DNA from: Stagnihabitans lacustris
Lineage (GTDB): Bacteria > Pseudomonadota > Alphaproteobacteria > Rhodobacterales > Rhodobacteraceae
Length of the DNA: 64,000 bases
NCBI RefSeq assembly: GCF_025950525.1
Contig: NZ_JAPDGS010000001.1
Coordinates: forward strand, 310,001-374,000
Direction of reading: 5' to 3'
Of this stretch, positions 27,159-36,292 are shown piece by piece. The notes below the pieces were generated by a model. It did not search any database, had not been told where the DNA came from, and worked only from the letters and a program-made list of their open reading frames with translations. The position numbers and the translations under genes were made by a program. Each line of letters opens with the position of its first letter. The stretch's first letter is position 1.

Positions 27159-29594
27159 TCAGCTTGCCCGGCGCTTGGCCTGGGCGAGCATTGGGGAAAT
27201 CTCGGTCAGGGCATAGGTCCCCGCCTCGGTCCTGGTCAGGCGCCCTTCGCGCAACAGCCGACCAAACCCGCGCAACCCATCCTCGCGTGAGGGTTCAGAC
27301 CCCAGGGCATTGATCTGGGCGAACAGTTCGGGCCGGGTAAAGCCGTCCTGGCCGCGGGTCAGCGTCAGGAAAGCCCCCGCCGCCTCGATCAGGTCTTGCA
27401 GGCTGGAGGCGCCAAGGCCATCGGCGAAGTCCTGAAAGCTTTGCTTGGGCGTCTCGTTGAAAACATTGGCCATTTCGGCGGCGGCCAATTCGTCCTCTTC
27501 GGGGGAAAAGGCCGGGCGCAGGGTCGCGGCATGGGTCACACGGCGCGGGCGCACAGGTTGGACGGCCACGGCAGCCGGCGCGGTGGCGGGCTGGTCGATG
27601 CGCAGCGTCGGCAGCAGAACCAAAGGCGCGGGCCTTTCGGTGGCCGGGCGCATCACCTGGTCCAGGTCCTTGCGATAGGGGTCCTGGCGCAGGTTGTCAT
27701 CAGGCTTGGGCGCCCCCTTGGCGCGGCGTTCGGCCACGGTGGCCAGCACCGCCGCCTTCAGATGCGCGATGGCCGAGCGGCGCCGCTTGGTCTGCGGCTC
27801 TTCGAACTCGGAATTGGCCTTCTGGATCAAGCGGTCGACCGCGGCGTCGTCGGTCTGGGCCACGGGCAGGCGGCTGGGCGCGGGTTCGGTCAGGGCCGAG
27901 CGCAGGGCCGCGCTGCGGTCTTCGGCCGGCGCCGTGGCGGGGGCTGTGGTGAGGGCTTCGGTCGCTGCGGGTTCTTCGGCGGCAATCGGCGAGTCCACAG
28001 GGGCCGAGGGCTCCAGGCGGCGGATCTTGATGACCCGGGCGCGGGCGCGCTGGATCTTTTCCGCCACAAGCGGCGCCTGGGCGTCGCCCTCGCGGGGCGT
28101 CTCGGCAACCACTTCGGCAACCACTTCGGCGGGCGCCAAGGCTTCGACCTCGGGCTGTTCATCGGTTGCCGGCAAGGCGGCCAGGTCTTCGGCGCGGTAG
28201 TCCTCGGGCAGGTCGGCAGAGATATCCTCCGGCAGGACCAGGGTCAGGTCGGCAGGCAGCTCTTGCGGCTGGTCCTCGGGCAAATCGGCTTCTGCCGGAA
28301 CAAGATAGGCGCCAAGGTCGGGAAGCGTCACTTCGGCCGTCTGGATGGGGGTCAGGGCCTCGACCGGCGGCTGTTCCAGGATGGCGGCGAGGTCGTCCGC
28401 CGCGGGCGCCTGGTCGGCATCAGCAAACTGACCCTCTGCCGCAAGGGCCTCCGGGGTGATCTCTGCGCTATCAAGGGCACCGGCGAGGGTCTCGCGCAGA
28501 GCGCTCAGGACATCGGCATCGGTGTCCTCGGCCATCGGCAGAAGACCCGTGGTTTCCGGTTCGACGGTTTCGGGTTCGGCCGATTCCTGCGCCACTGCAA
28601 GAACATCGTCCGCCGGGGACAAGGCTTCGGTGTGGGCAGGCGTGGCGACCTCTGCAAGGCGCGTGAACATGGCGAGGTCGGCCGCGCTTTCGGGCGCATC
28701 AACGAGAGCATCCTCGGGCTGGGCATCCTCGGGCTGGGCATCCTCCGGGAGGACTTCGGGCATATCGGCCGGAATGTCGTCCGCAATCACTTCGGCTTCG
28801 GGCGCCAGTTCGGTGAGCGGGGGCGCGATGCCTTCGGCAGCAATCTTGTCGGTGATCTGGCCAGTGGTATCGGCCGTGATGTCTGCGACCGGCTCGACAG
28901 GGGTCAGCGCGTGCACAGGCGCCACGGCTGGCGCGGCGGCCAGGGCCAGGGTGACAAGCGCTTCGGGTGCCGCTTCAGGTGCCGGGGCCTTGACCTGCGC
29001 ACCCGTCACGTCCGCCGCATGCACCACGACCGGCGCAGCCTGAGCGGCGCGCAAGCGTTGCAGCCTTTGGGCCGCGCTGGCCATGGCCTGGGTCGCGGCG
29101 TCTTCGGCGAGAAGCCGCGGCGCGGCTTTCGGCGCGGCCTCTTGGGTCGCGGCAGGGGCGCTGCCCGAAGTCAGATGCGTCGTCCCCATCGTGGCCGAAG
29201 CCTGGATCGTGGCAGAAGCCTGGGGCTGCGCCACAGGCGCCGCCAAAACCGCCGCGGAGACCGGCTCGGAGACCGCCTCGGAAATTTTCACGGAGACATT
29301 CTCGGCGGCCGTGGTATCGGCCACCACCGCCTCGTTGCTGTCGCGAGCTCGCAACACGACGCCATTGTCCTGGATCTTGGCCTCGACCCGGCGCTGGATT
29401 TCGCGCTCTGCTATCTTGTGCAGCATGGCGGCATCGGGCTGCGGCGGCTCTGCCCCGAAGTAACGATCCTCCGCCGCCAGATCGCGAAAATACTCCGCAA
29501 TCGCCTTCATCGTGTTGAAGGGGTCGTCGAAGCCTTCCAGCGTGCAGCTGAAAGTTCCGTAAGAAACCGTTAGAATTTTATGAGCAGCGTTCAT
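27159..29594 (-). CDS. Large Rhodobacteraceae-type protein with Ala/Glu/Pro-rich low-complexity core
   Basis: An 811-residue protein of unknown function. Residues 1-70 are a compact conserved-looking domain (ILTVSYGTFSCTLEGFDD, FNTMKAIAEYFRDLAAEDRYFG). Residues about 110-600 are low complexity, dominated by Ala, Glu, Pro, Asp and Val, with short repeats such as QPEDAQPEDALVD. The C-terminal 200 residues are again structured: a basic segment (KTKRRRSAIAHLKAAVLATVAERRAKG), then helical repeats ending in GLRGFGRLLREGRLTRTEAG. This suggests two folded ends joined by a long disordered acidic spacer, perhaps a scaffold. ATG 29594 follows AAGG. It has no signal peptide or membrane helix. Confidence 0.82.
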   Translation of the reverse strand: MNAAHKILTVSYGTFSCTLEGFDDPFNTMKAIAEYFRDLAAEDRYFGAEPPQPDAAMLHKIAEREIQRRVEAKIQDNGVVLRARDSNEAVVADTTAAENVSVKISEAVSEPVSAAVLAAPVAQPQASATIQASATMGTTHLTSGSAPAATQEAAPKAAPRLLAEDAATQAMASAAQRLQRLRAAQAAPVVVHAADVTGAQVKAPAPEAAPEALVTLALAAAPAVAPVHALTPVEPVADITADTTGQITDKIAAEGIAPPLTELAPEAEVIADDIPADMPEVLPEDAQPEDAQPEDALVDAPESAADLAMFTRLAEVATPAHTEALSPADDVLAVAQESAEPETVEPETTGLLPMAEDTDADVLSALRETLAGALDSAEITPEALAAEGQFADADQAPAADDLAAILEQPPVEALTPIQTAEVTLPDLGAYLVPAEADLPEDQPQELPADLTLVLPEDISADLPEDYRAEDLAALPATDEQPEVEALAPAEVVAEVVAETPREGDAQAPLVAEKIQRARARVIKIRRLEPSAPVDSPIAAEEPAATEALTTAPATAPAEDRSAALRSALTEPAPSRLPVAQTDDAAVDRLIQKANSEFEEPQTKRRRSAIAHLKAAVLATVAERRAKGAPKPDDNLRQDPYRKDLDQVMRPATERPAPLVLLPTLRIDQPATAPAAVAVQPVRPRRVTHAATLRPAFSPEEDELAAAEMANVFNETPKQSFQDFADGLGASSLQDLIEAAGAFLTLTRGQDGFTRPELFAQINALGSEPSREDGLRGFGRLLREGRLTRTEAGTYALTEISPMLAQAKRRAS

Positions 29595-29735
29595 TGTCGC
29601 CCGCCTTCTGCCAAACTCGACCCTATCACCCTGCGCTTTGGTCTGTTCGAATCCATGGACAAACCGGGGTGTTTTGAAGGATTGATTGTGGCCGCCGCAC
29701 CGAACGATTGCCGCAATTGGAAGGACAATATCAGC

Positions 29736-30407
29736 ATGACAAAGGTTATTGTCCAATCAACAGAAGGGGTCACACTGGCCGGAGGCAGTCGTTTTTCGGC
29801 CCGGCTGCTGGCCGAGGCGCGCAAGATGGCGCCACGATTGGTGGCGGCGGATGGGGGGGCGGACCGGCTTTTGGCGCATGGGGCCATGCCCGAGGCCGTC
29901 ATGGGCGACCTTGATTCGATCAGCCCCGCCGCGCGGGACAGGCTGGCAGACAGGCTGCACCATATCCCCGAACAGGTCACGACTGATTTCGATAAGGCTT
30001 TACGCTCCATCGACGCGCCTTTCGTGGTCGCGGTGGGCTTTGCCGGGCAAAGGCTGGATCACGGGCTTGCGGTGCTGACCTCGCTTTTGGCCCATCCGGG
30101 CAAGCGGTGTCTGGTGATGAGCGCCACGGATGTCGTCTTTCTGTGCCCGCCGCGCCTAAGCCTGCGCCTGACCCCCGGGACCCGGTTTTCGCTTTACCCC
30201 CTGGGCGAGGTGCGCTGTCAGTCTCAGGGGCTTGTGTGGCCGACCGAGGGTCTGGATTTCGCGCCCTGGGGGATGATCGGGACGTCGAACCAGGTGGCCG
30301 ACCCCGAGGTTCACTTGCAGGTCGATGCGCCGCGGATGCTGGTCATATTGCCTCGTCCGGCAGCAAGGGCGGCCGTGCTTGGGCTGACCGGTGTTCGTGG
30401 CGAATGA
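29736..30407 (+). CDS. thiN: Thiamine pyrophosphokinase
   Basis: Transfers pyrophosphate from ATP to thiamine. The 223-residue protein has the TPK N-terminal domain with VAADGGADRLLAHG (residues about 37-50) and VMGDLDSIS (metal and ATP site, about 55-63), then QVTTDFDKAL (second Asp pair); the C-terminal beta domain includes GMIGTSNQV. Start ATG 29736 has AAGGA upstream. Its 3' end overlaps the convergent EamA gene by 65 bases. The gene is divergent from the 811-residue gene, with 141 bases between their starts. Confidence 0.9.
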   Translation: MTKVIVQSTEGVTLAGGSRFSARLLAEARKMAPRLVAADGGADRLLAHGAMPEAVMGDLDSISPAARDRLADRLHHIPEQVTTDFDKALRSIDAPFVVAVGFAGQRLDHGLAVLTSLLAHPGKRCLVMSATDVVFLCPPRLSLRLTPGTRFSLYPLGEVRCQSQGLVWPTEGLDFAPWGMIGTSNQVADPEVHLQVDAPRMLVILPRPAARAAVLGLTGVRGE

Positions 30408-31269
30408 CGTAAAGGCCAGAGCCCACGATAACGGCCATGCCGACCCAGGTCAGAACATTGGGGAAGTCGCCAAAGATCGCATAGCCCAGGAAGACCGCCA
30501 TCGGCAGCTCCAGGTAATGCAAGGGCGCCAGGGTCGAGGCGGGGGCGTGGCGCATCGCCACCGTCATGCAGAAATGCGAAGTCGCGGCCCAAAAGCCCAC
30601 GCCGAACAGCCAGGCGGTGTTGATCGCATCGGGCATGACGGGGTCAAGTTCCGTGACGCCCGACCCGTCAAAGGCCCACAGGATCGGCGCCGCAATGACG
30701 ATGCCCGCGACCGAGGTGTAAAGCTGCATCGAGACGGGATCGACGCGGGTCGACATGGCCTGGGTCGCGAATTCGTAAAAGGAAAAGGCCAAAGCGCAGC
30801 CCAAGGGGAAAAGCGCCACCAGGCCATAAGCCGACAGCGAGGGCTGGATCACAAGAAGCGCTCCGCCGAAACCGACCAGCGAGGCCAGCATCTGCGTGCG
30901 TCCGATGGGCGTGCCAAAGATCAGCCGCGCCAGACCCATGATCATGAAGGGCATGACGAAGACGATGGCGATGGCGTCGGCAATGGGCATGTATTGGACC
31001 GAGGCCACGAAGCAATAGGTCGACAGGATCAAACAGATCGCGCGGGCGACCATGAAGGCCAGGTCGCGCTTGGTGCCGCCCCATGTCGGCCGCATGATGG
31101 CAAAGACCGGGATCATGCAGAGCCCCTGGAACAGGAAGCGCGCGGCGGTGATCTGACCGACCGGGATTTGCGCGGTGGCGAGTTTCGAGCAGGCGTCCAG
31201 AAGCGGCGCCATGACGCAGAAGGCCACCATCAAAAGCGCGCCGCGCAGGGGAGAGGGCTGGGGCATCAT
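30343..31269 (-). CDS. EamA-family (DMT) transporter 1
   Basis: A 308-residue inner-membrane protein with about ten hydrophobic helices in two EamA repeats of five (LLMVAFCVMAPLLDACSKLATA to GFGGALLVIQPSLSA, then LFPLGCALAFSFYEF to GMAVIVGSGLYVI), the drug/metabolite transporter layout. Members export amino acids, nucleosides or other small molecules; substrate unknown. A short cytoplasmic tail (RHEHRSAQARPP) ends it. ATG 31269 has AAAGG seven bases upstream. Its last 65 bases lie antisense to the end of the thiamine pyrophosphokinase gene. Confidence 0.9.
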   Translation of the reverse strand: MMPQPSPLRGALLMVAFCVMAPLLDACSKLATAQIPVGQITAARFLFQGLCMIPVFAIMRPTWGGTKRDLAFMVARAICLILSTYCFVASVQYMPIADAIAIVFVMPFMIMGLARLIFGTPIGRTQMLASLVGFGGALLVIQPSLSAYGLVALFPLGCALAFSFYEFATQAMSTRVDPVSMQLYTSVAGIVIAAPILWAFDGSGVTELDPVMPDAINTAWLFGVGFWAATSHFCMTVAMRHAPASTLAPLHYLELPMAVFLGYAIFGDFPNVLTWVGMAVIVGSGLYVIRHEHRSAQARPPLLPDEAI

Positions 31270-31353
31270 GGGCGACCTTTGGTCTTGGGGCTGAGGCCGG
31301 GGGGGCACCCCCCCCGCGCGCTTTGGGTTCTTGAACCGATGGCGCAGCCCGTT

Positions 31354-31376
31354 GGATATTTGTGAAAGGGTGAAAT
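31354..31376 (-). other. Stop-proximal element (copy 3)
   Basis: On the minus strand, 41 bases after the sdaA stop, the sequence reads ATTTCACCCTTTCACAAATA then TCC. This is the most diverged of the four copies. A GC hairpin (GGGGGG-TG-CCCCCC) lies further along at about 31300. Confidence 0.4.
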
Positions 31377-31417
31377 GGAAAGGGCTCTGTCTCCGCCTGC
31401 GTCGCCCGGGGCTCTGG

Positions 31418-32797
31418 TCAGCAGTTGGGGACGTTGACGGCAAGGCCCCCCAGCGAGGTTTCCTTGTATTTCTCGTGCATGTCATGGCCGGTCTGGCGCA
31501 TCGTCTCGATGCAGGCGTCAAGGCTGACCAGGTGCTGGCCGTCGCCCCGCAGTGCGAGCGAGGCGGCCGAGACCGCCTTGATCGCGCCGAGGCCGTTGCG
31601 TTCGATGCAAGGCACCTGCACCAGGCCCTTGACCGGGTCGCAGGTCATGCCAAGGTGGTGTTCCAGCGCAATTTCGGCGGCGTTTTCAACCTGTTCCACC
31701 GTGCCGCCCAGGACGGCGGCCAGGCCTGCCGCGCTCATGGCGGCGGCCGATCCGACCTCGGCCTGGCAGCCACATTCCGCGCCAGAGATGCTGGCGTTGT
31801 GCTTGCACAGCCCCCCGATGGCGGCGGCGGTCAGCAGGAAATCGGCCACCTTGGATTGCGAGGCGCCCGGCACATGATCGAGGTAATAGCGGATCGTGGC
31901 CGGCAGCACGCCCGCCGCGCCATTGGTGGGCGCGGTCACAACCTGGCCCCCCGCAGCGTTTTCCTCGTTCACCGCCATGGCGTAAAGCGACATCCAGTCG
32001 TTGATCGTATGGGGCGCGGTCATGTTCAGCCCGCGTTCGGCCATCAGCGCGTCATGGATGCCCTTGGCGCGCCTGCGGACCTTCAGGCCGCCGGGCAAGA
32101 TGCCGTCCACCGCCATGCCCCGAGAGATGCAATTGTTCATCACCTCCCACAGGCGCTCGATGCCGCGGTCGATCTCGGCCTTGGTGCGGAATTTCAGCTC
32201 GTTGGCCAGTTTCATCTGGGCGATGGTCAGGCCCGAGGCCGCCGCCATGTCCAGCATTTCGGCTGCGGTTTCAAACGGATAGGGGACGTCGGCGCGGGCC
32301 TTGGACTTGGTGCCGCCCGCCTCGGCGAGTTCACCGGCGGTCAGCACAAAGCCGCCGCCGATCGAGTAATAGGTTTCCTCCAGGATCACGTCGCCCTGGG
32401 CATCGGTGGCCTTCAGGATCATCCCGTTGGCATGGCCGGGCAGGGCGGGGCCGTAGTCGAAGGCAAGGTCCTTTTTCGGGTCGAAGCTCAGCTCGGGCAG
32501 GCCGGGCGGGGTGATCTTGTGGGTCGCCTGGATCGCCGCCAGCGTGGCTTCGGCCTTTGCGGCGTCATAGGTGGCGGGTTCGAACCCCGCGAGGCCAAGG
32601 ATCGTGGCGCGGTCGGTGGCATGGCCCACACCCGTAAAGGCCAGGGACCCATGCAGAGAGCCGCGCAAGCCCTTGGGGTGGAAGGGCGATTTTCGCAAAA
32701 GGTCAAGAAAGCGGGCGGCGGCGACCATGGGCCCCATCGTGTGGGAAGACGAGGGGCCGACGCCCACTTTGAACATGTCGAAGACGGAAAGGAACAT
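31418..32797 (-). CDS. sdaA: L-serine ammonia-lyase (iron-sulfur type)
   Basis: Converts L-serine to pyruvate and ammonia. The 459-residue single-chain enzyme has the beta domain at the N-terminus ([24 protein letters not shown], the substrate-binding SSSHT) and the alpha domain from about residue 180, with the [4Fe-4S] cysteines in [15 protein letters not shown] and GMTCDPVKG. The glycine-rich [13 protein letters not shown] is typical. Length matches E. coli SdaA (454). ATG 32797 (GAAAGGAAC upstream) is preferred to the longer frame to 32896. Confidence 0.96.
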   Translation of the reverse strand: MFLSVFDMFKVGVGPSSSHTMGPMVAAARFLDLLRKSPFHPKGLRGSLHGSLAFTGVGHATDRATILGLAGFEPATYDAAKAEATLAAIQATHKITPPGLPELSFDPKKDLAFDYGPALPGHANGMILKATDAQGDVILEETYYSIGGGFVLTAGELAEAGGTKSKARADVPYPFETAAEMLDMAAASGLTIAQMKLANELKFRTKAEIDRGIERLWEVMNNCISRGMAVDGILPGGLKVRRRAKGIHDALMAERGLNMTAPHTINDWMSLYAMAVNEENAAGGQVVTAPTNGAAGVLPATIRYYLDHVPGASQSKVADFLLTAAAIGGLCKHNASISGAECGCQAEVGSAAAMSAAGLAAVLGGTVEQVENAAEIALEHHLGMTCDPVKGLVQVPCIERNGLGAIKAVSAASLALRGDGQHLVSLDACIETMRQTGHDMHEKYKETSLGGLAVNVPNC

Positions 32798-32993
32798 CGC
32801 GCGACCCCTGTGTTTGGCTGTCACGATAGGGGGGAAGCGGGCGGGCGCGGGGGGTAAAACCGACATAAGCAGGCTTAAAACGAAGGCTCTGCGCAAAGGG
32901 GGTGATTTTTCTGGAAATGTTCTGGTTTCGTTTACTGCGGATTAACCGGGAATCGCGAGACTGAGGCAACGCGATCCAGAATGGAGATACCCG

Positions 32994-33542
32994 ATGCGCT
33001 TTCTTGCAATTGTTCTTGGCCTTTTGCCCATTTTTGGTCTTTTGCCGGGCGTGGCGATGGCCCAAGGGGCTCTGCCACCGCGGATGATCAAGGCGATCAA
33101 GGCCGATCCCGAGGCCTATTTGCAGGACGTGGCGGCGCTGATTGCCAGCGCCGGGCAGGGCGATGCGATCACGGCCGACCAGCTGGCGGTCTCGATTGCC
33201 GTGCAAAGGGCGCGGGCGCGGGTCGATGTGCTGGCCCCGCTGCTGGAAGCGGATTTGAACGGCGACGGCGCCGTCGCGCGCGAAGAGCTTTTGGGCACGG
33301 CCTCGGCGCTGAAATCCGAGGCGCGGGCGAAGTTGGACCGCGCCTTTGGGGCGGCGGATGGCGATGGCGATGGCCTGGTCACGGGGGCTGAGCTGGCCGC
33401 CAAGGGCGAGGATGCAGCGCTTTCGGTCATGGGCCCCGCCCGGTTGGCAAAGGTCAAGGTGCTGATGGGCTTTGACGCCGATGCCGATGGCAGCGTGACC
33501 CTGGACGAGGTGCGCAACGGCCTTCAGGCCTTGGTGTCGTGA
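32994..33542 (+). CDS. Exported EF-hand calcium-binding protein
   Basis: A 182-residue protein with a Sec signal peptide (residues 1-24, cleavage after AMA-Q) and three canonical 12-residue EF-hand loops: D87-E98 (DLNGDGAVAREE), D122-E133 (DGDGDGLVTGAE) and D161-E172 (DADADGSVTLDE). The odd number is unusual, since hands normally pair; the helix at about 40-80 may hide a degenerate fourth. It is probably a periplasmic calcium sensor or buffer. No operon partner: upstream sdaA is divergent and mntH is convergent. Confidence 0.88.
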   Translation: MRFLAIVLGLLPIFGLLPGVAMAQGALPPRMIKAIKADPEAYLQDVAALIASAGQGDAITADQLAVSIAVQRARARVDVLAPLLEADLNGDGAVAREELLGTASALKSEARAKLDRAFGAADGDGDGLVTGAELAAKGEDAALSVMGPARLAKVKVLMGFDADADGSVTLDEVRNGLQALVS

Positions 33543-33577
33543 GTTTCGGTCGGGGGAAGGCGTAACGGTGTCTCTGG

Positions 33578-33598
33578 CAGCCCCGCCCCCGGGGGCTG
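33578..33598. terminator. GC hairpin between the EF-hand gene and mntH
   Basis: CAGCCCC-loop-GGGGCTG forms a seven-pair stem in the convergent gap. There is no U tract on either strand. Confidence 0.45.
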
Positions 33599-33665
33599 TC
33601 AGGCCAGGAAAGTTGTCAGCCCAGGAAAGTTGTCAGGCCAGGAACACTGTCAGGCCAGGAAATCG
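33598..33665. repeat. 17-bp tandem repeat (four copies) overlapping the mntH 3' end
   Basis: GTCAGGCCAGGAAAGTT is repeated at 33598, 33615, 33632 and 33649, with one to three changes in the later units. The fourth unit contains the mntH stop codon (33650-33652) and its last three codons; the others lie beyond the stop. It appears to be a tandem duplication of the gene's end. Confidence 0.85.
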
Positions 33666-35014
33666 GACAAGAGTTTCAGGTTCAGGACGACGATGGCGGC
33701 GGCTATGACCCAGGCCAGAGCACCCAGCCAGAGGGGCGCCGCCATCTCTCCCATCTTCGACCTTTGCGTCGTGAAGGCCACAAGGGGCACCACGGCGAAA
33801 GACAATTGCAGGGACAGGACGACCTGGGTGAGGATCAAAAGCTCTCCCATGCCTTCTGTGCCGTAAAGGATCGTGACCCCTGCCGCCGGCAGGATGGCGA
33901 GGGCGCGGGTGATCAACCGACGGACCCAGGGGGCGAGACGGAGGCGCAAAAAGCCCTCCATCACCGCCTGGCCCGCCAAAGTTGCCGTGACGGTCGAGTT
34001 CAAGCCACAGGCCAGAAGGGCCACGGCAAACAGGACCGGCGCGATACCCGCGCCCAAAAGGGGCCCGATCAGGCGATGGGCATCGCCCAGATCCTGAACA
34101 GCGGTCTGACCATTGGCATGAAAGGCCGAGGCCGCAAGGATCAGGATCGAGGCATTGATCGTCAGCGCAAACATCAGCGCCACGGTCGAGTCGATGGTGG
34201 CAAAGCGCAGGGCCTCGCGCTTTTCGGGCAGGCTGTCGCCCCAGGCCCGGGTCTGCACGATGGCAGAGTGCAGGTAGAGGTTATGCGGCATGACCGTGGC
34301 GCCAAGGATACCCAGGGCGAGGTAAAGCATCTCGGGGTTGGTGACGATCTCGGTCGTGGGCATGAAGCCGCGCAGGACACCGCCCCAATCGGGATCGGCC
34401 AGCAGGATCTGTGACAGGAAAGACACGGCGATCACGCCGAGGAGGGCGATGACGAAGGCCTCAAGTTTCCGGAAGCCCCGTTTTTGCAGCCAAAGGATCA
34501 GGAAGACATCCAGCGACGTGATGATCACCCCCAGCTCCAGCGGGATGCCGAAGAGCAGGTTGAGGCCGATGGCCGTGCCAATCACCTCGGCGATGTCAGT
34601 GGCGATGATGGCGATTTCGGCCGCAAGCCAGAGGGGGATCGTGGTCCAGCGCGGCAGGCCGTCGCGGCAGGCCTGGGCCAGGTCGCGCCCCGAAGCGATG
34701 GCCAGGCGCGCCGAAAGCGATTGCAGGACGATGGCCATGACATTCGACAAAAGCGCCACGAACAGAAGGGCATAGCCGAATTTGGAGCCTCCGGCCAAAG
34801 AGGTCGCCCAGTTGCCCGGGTCCATATAACCCACCGCCACCATATAGCCCGGCCCGAGGAAGGCCAGGAACCTTTGCCAGCGCGTCACCCCCAGGGGGAC
34901 AGAGCGGTGAACATCGGCCAAGGCGGCTTCTCCGCGCGGGCTGGACCACAAGAGCTGGCCGGTTTGGGGCAAGCTGTCCGGGCGCAGGCTGTCTGGGGGC
35001 GGAATGGGGGTCAT
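33650..35014 (-). CDS. mntH: Manganese/divalent metal transporter, Nramp family
   Basis: Proton-coupled Mn(II) (and Fe(II)) uptake across the inner membrane. The 454-residue protein has about 11 helices, the metal-binding DPGNWATS in helix 1 (residues about 66-73), and AGVIGTA-like [15 protein letters not shown] followed by [14 protein letters not shown] in helix 6 (Met-Pro-His). These residues identify a true Nramp. ATG 35014 is chosen over a TTG at 35035. A 9-1-9 inverted repeat resembling a Fur/Mur box lies just upstream. The stop codon lies within a tandem repeat. Confidence 0.95.
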   Translation of the reverse strand: MTPIPPPDSLRPDSLPQTGQLLWSSPRGEAALADVHRSVPLGVTRWQRFLAFLGPGYMVAVGYMDPGNWATSLAGGSKFGYALLFVALLSNVMAIVLQSLSARLAIASGRDLAQACRDGLPRWTTIPLWLAAEIAIIATDIAEVIGTAIGLNLLFGIPLELGVIITSLDVFLILWLQKRGFRKLEAFVIALLGVIAVSFLSQILLADPDWGGVLRGFMPTTEIVTNPEMLYLALGILGATVMPHNLYLHSAIVQTRAWGDSLPEKREALRFATIDSTVALMFALTINASILILAASAFHANGQTAVQDLGDAHRLIGPLLGAGIAPVLFAVALLACGLNSTVTATLAGQAVMEGFLRLRLAPWVRRLITRALAILPAAGVTILYGTEGMGELLILTQVVLSLQLSFAVVPLVAFTTQRSKMGEMAAPLWLGALAWVIAAAIVVLNLKLLSDFLA

Positions 35015-35034
35015 GGGACCGATCTGGTTTTGCA

Positions 35035-35053
35035 ATTGCGAATTATTCTCAAT
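35035..35053. promoter_or_regulatory. Fur/Mur-like operator before mntH
   Basis: ATTGCGAAT-T-ATTCTCAAT is a 9-1-9 inverted repeat with one mismatch, 21 bases before the mntH start. The layout and AT-rich arms match Fur-family boxes. In alphaproteobacteria the manganese-sensing Fur homologue Mur represses mntH or sitA; this assignment is by context. Confidence 0.6.
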
Positions 35054-35509
35054 TTAGATTTGGGTGCATGGGACGGGAAGTCAAGCGGAAAGCGGAAAGG
35101 GCGGGGCAAAAGGCGCGGGCAAGAGCCCGCAAGAGCTTTTCTCGCCTCTGGCCTGCGGCCAACCGGCTCGGCCTGCGCGGCACCGCGCCGCCGGAGCCTT
35201 TGGCGCAGTGAGCTTGGTGACGTCGGTCGGGCTACCCCGGGCAGGGCGCGGCGGGAGCAACTGTTTGTCGCGGTGCTTTGCCCAGCCGCAGCCGGCAACC
35301 GCGCCCCTGCCGAACCCCTTCGCCGCAGGTCATCGACCAGCTCTCACACCCTTCGACCCTGTCGGCGGAACGCCCCAAGGTGAGGTCGGCAGGACCGGCC
35401 ACAGGGCGTCTCCTCGGCGTCACGCCCCCGCAGTCGGCAAGCCCCCTTTCCCCATGGCCCCCCGCTTTCCATTTGCTATAAGCATCGCAGACCAGATGGA
35501 GGCCGGCCC
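35054..35509. other. 456-bp intergenic stretch without a gene
   Basis: Between the mntH operator and rpiA I see no supportable gene. Several ORFs of 95-150 codons overlap one another on both strands, but their translations are rich in Arg, Pro and Ala with no recognisable motif. A few GC-rich inverted repeats occur (for example around 35155-35200). A purine-rich GGAGGCC precedes the rpiA start. Confidence 0.5.
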
Positions 35510-36292
35510 GTGACCAAAGAACTCTCCCCCGCCGACAAGGCAAAATTCGTCGCCGCCAAACGGGCTTGCGACTATGTCCAGTCCGGGATGAAAGTCGGCC
35601 TCGGCACCGGATCGACCGCGGCCTGGATGGTGCGCTGCCTGGGCGAGCGCATCCGCGAAGAGGGCTTGCGGATCGTCGGCGTCCCGACCTCGACCCGCAC
35701 CGCCGAACTCGCCCGGCAAGTCGGCGTGCCGATCACCTCTTTGGACGATGCGAAATGGCTGGACGTCACCATCGACGGGGCCGATGAATTCGACCCCAAC
35801 CTGGCGCTGATCAAGGGCGGCGGGGCGGCCTTGCTGCAAGAAAAGATCGTCGCCACCGCAAGTGACCAGATGATCGTCATCACCGACGCCGCCAAAGAGG
35901 TCGCCACCCTCGGCGCCTTCCCCCTGCCGGTCGAGGTCATCCCCTTTGGCTGGCAGACCACCAAGGCGCTGATCGAGGAGCTGCTTGTCGGCCTGGACGT
36001 CATGAACCGCGAGGTCTCGCTCCGGATGAACGGGGACCGGCCGCTGATCACCGACGAAAGCAACTATATCGTCGACCTGCATCTGAAGCGCATCGGCAAT
36101 CCGCGGCAACTGGCGCTGGTGCTGAACCAGATCCCCGGCGTCGTTGAAAACGGGCTTTTCATCGACATCTGCGATGTGGTCGTGATCGGCCATGCCGATG
36201 GCCGCGTCGTCTTGCGCGACATCAACAACGGCACCGAATCCGAGGATCGCATCCATTTCGCGCCCTCCGACAACATCTTCCGGGAGCTGTGA
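35510..36292 (+). CDS. rpiA: Ribose-5-phosphate isomerase A
   Basis: Interconverts ribose-5-phosphate and ribulose-5-phosphate in the pentose phosphate pathway and Calvin cycle. The 260-residue protein has GLGTGSTAAWMV (residues about 28-39), the catalytic segment TIDGADEFD and LIKGGGAALLQEK (about 84-110). A C-terminal extension past residue 225 (VVIGHADGRVVLRDINN) is normal for alphaproteobacteria. The start is GTG 35510 with GGAGG about nine bases upstream. The TGA overlaps the ATG of gor by one base (TGATG), so the two are coupled. Confidence 0.96.
   Translation: MTKELSPADKAKFVAAKRACDYVQSGMKVGLGTGSTAAWMVRCLGERIREEGLRIVGVPTSTRTAELARQVGVPITSLDDAKWLDVTIDGADEFDPNLALIKGGGAALLQEKIVATASDQMIVITDAAKEVATLGAFPLPVEVIPFGWQTTKALIEELLVGLDVMNREVSLRMNGDRPLITDESNYIVDLHLKRIGNPRQLALVLNQIPGVVENGLFIDICDVVVIGHADGRVVLRDINNGTESEDRIHFAPSDNIFREL

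Noticed and set aside
35064..35513. 149-codon ORF before rpiA
   Set aside because: Arg/Pro/Ala-rich, overlapped by ORFs on both strands, no motif and no ribosome site.
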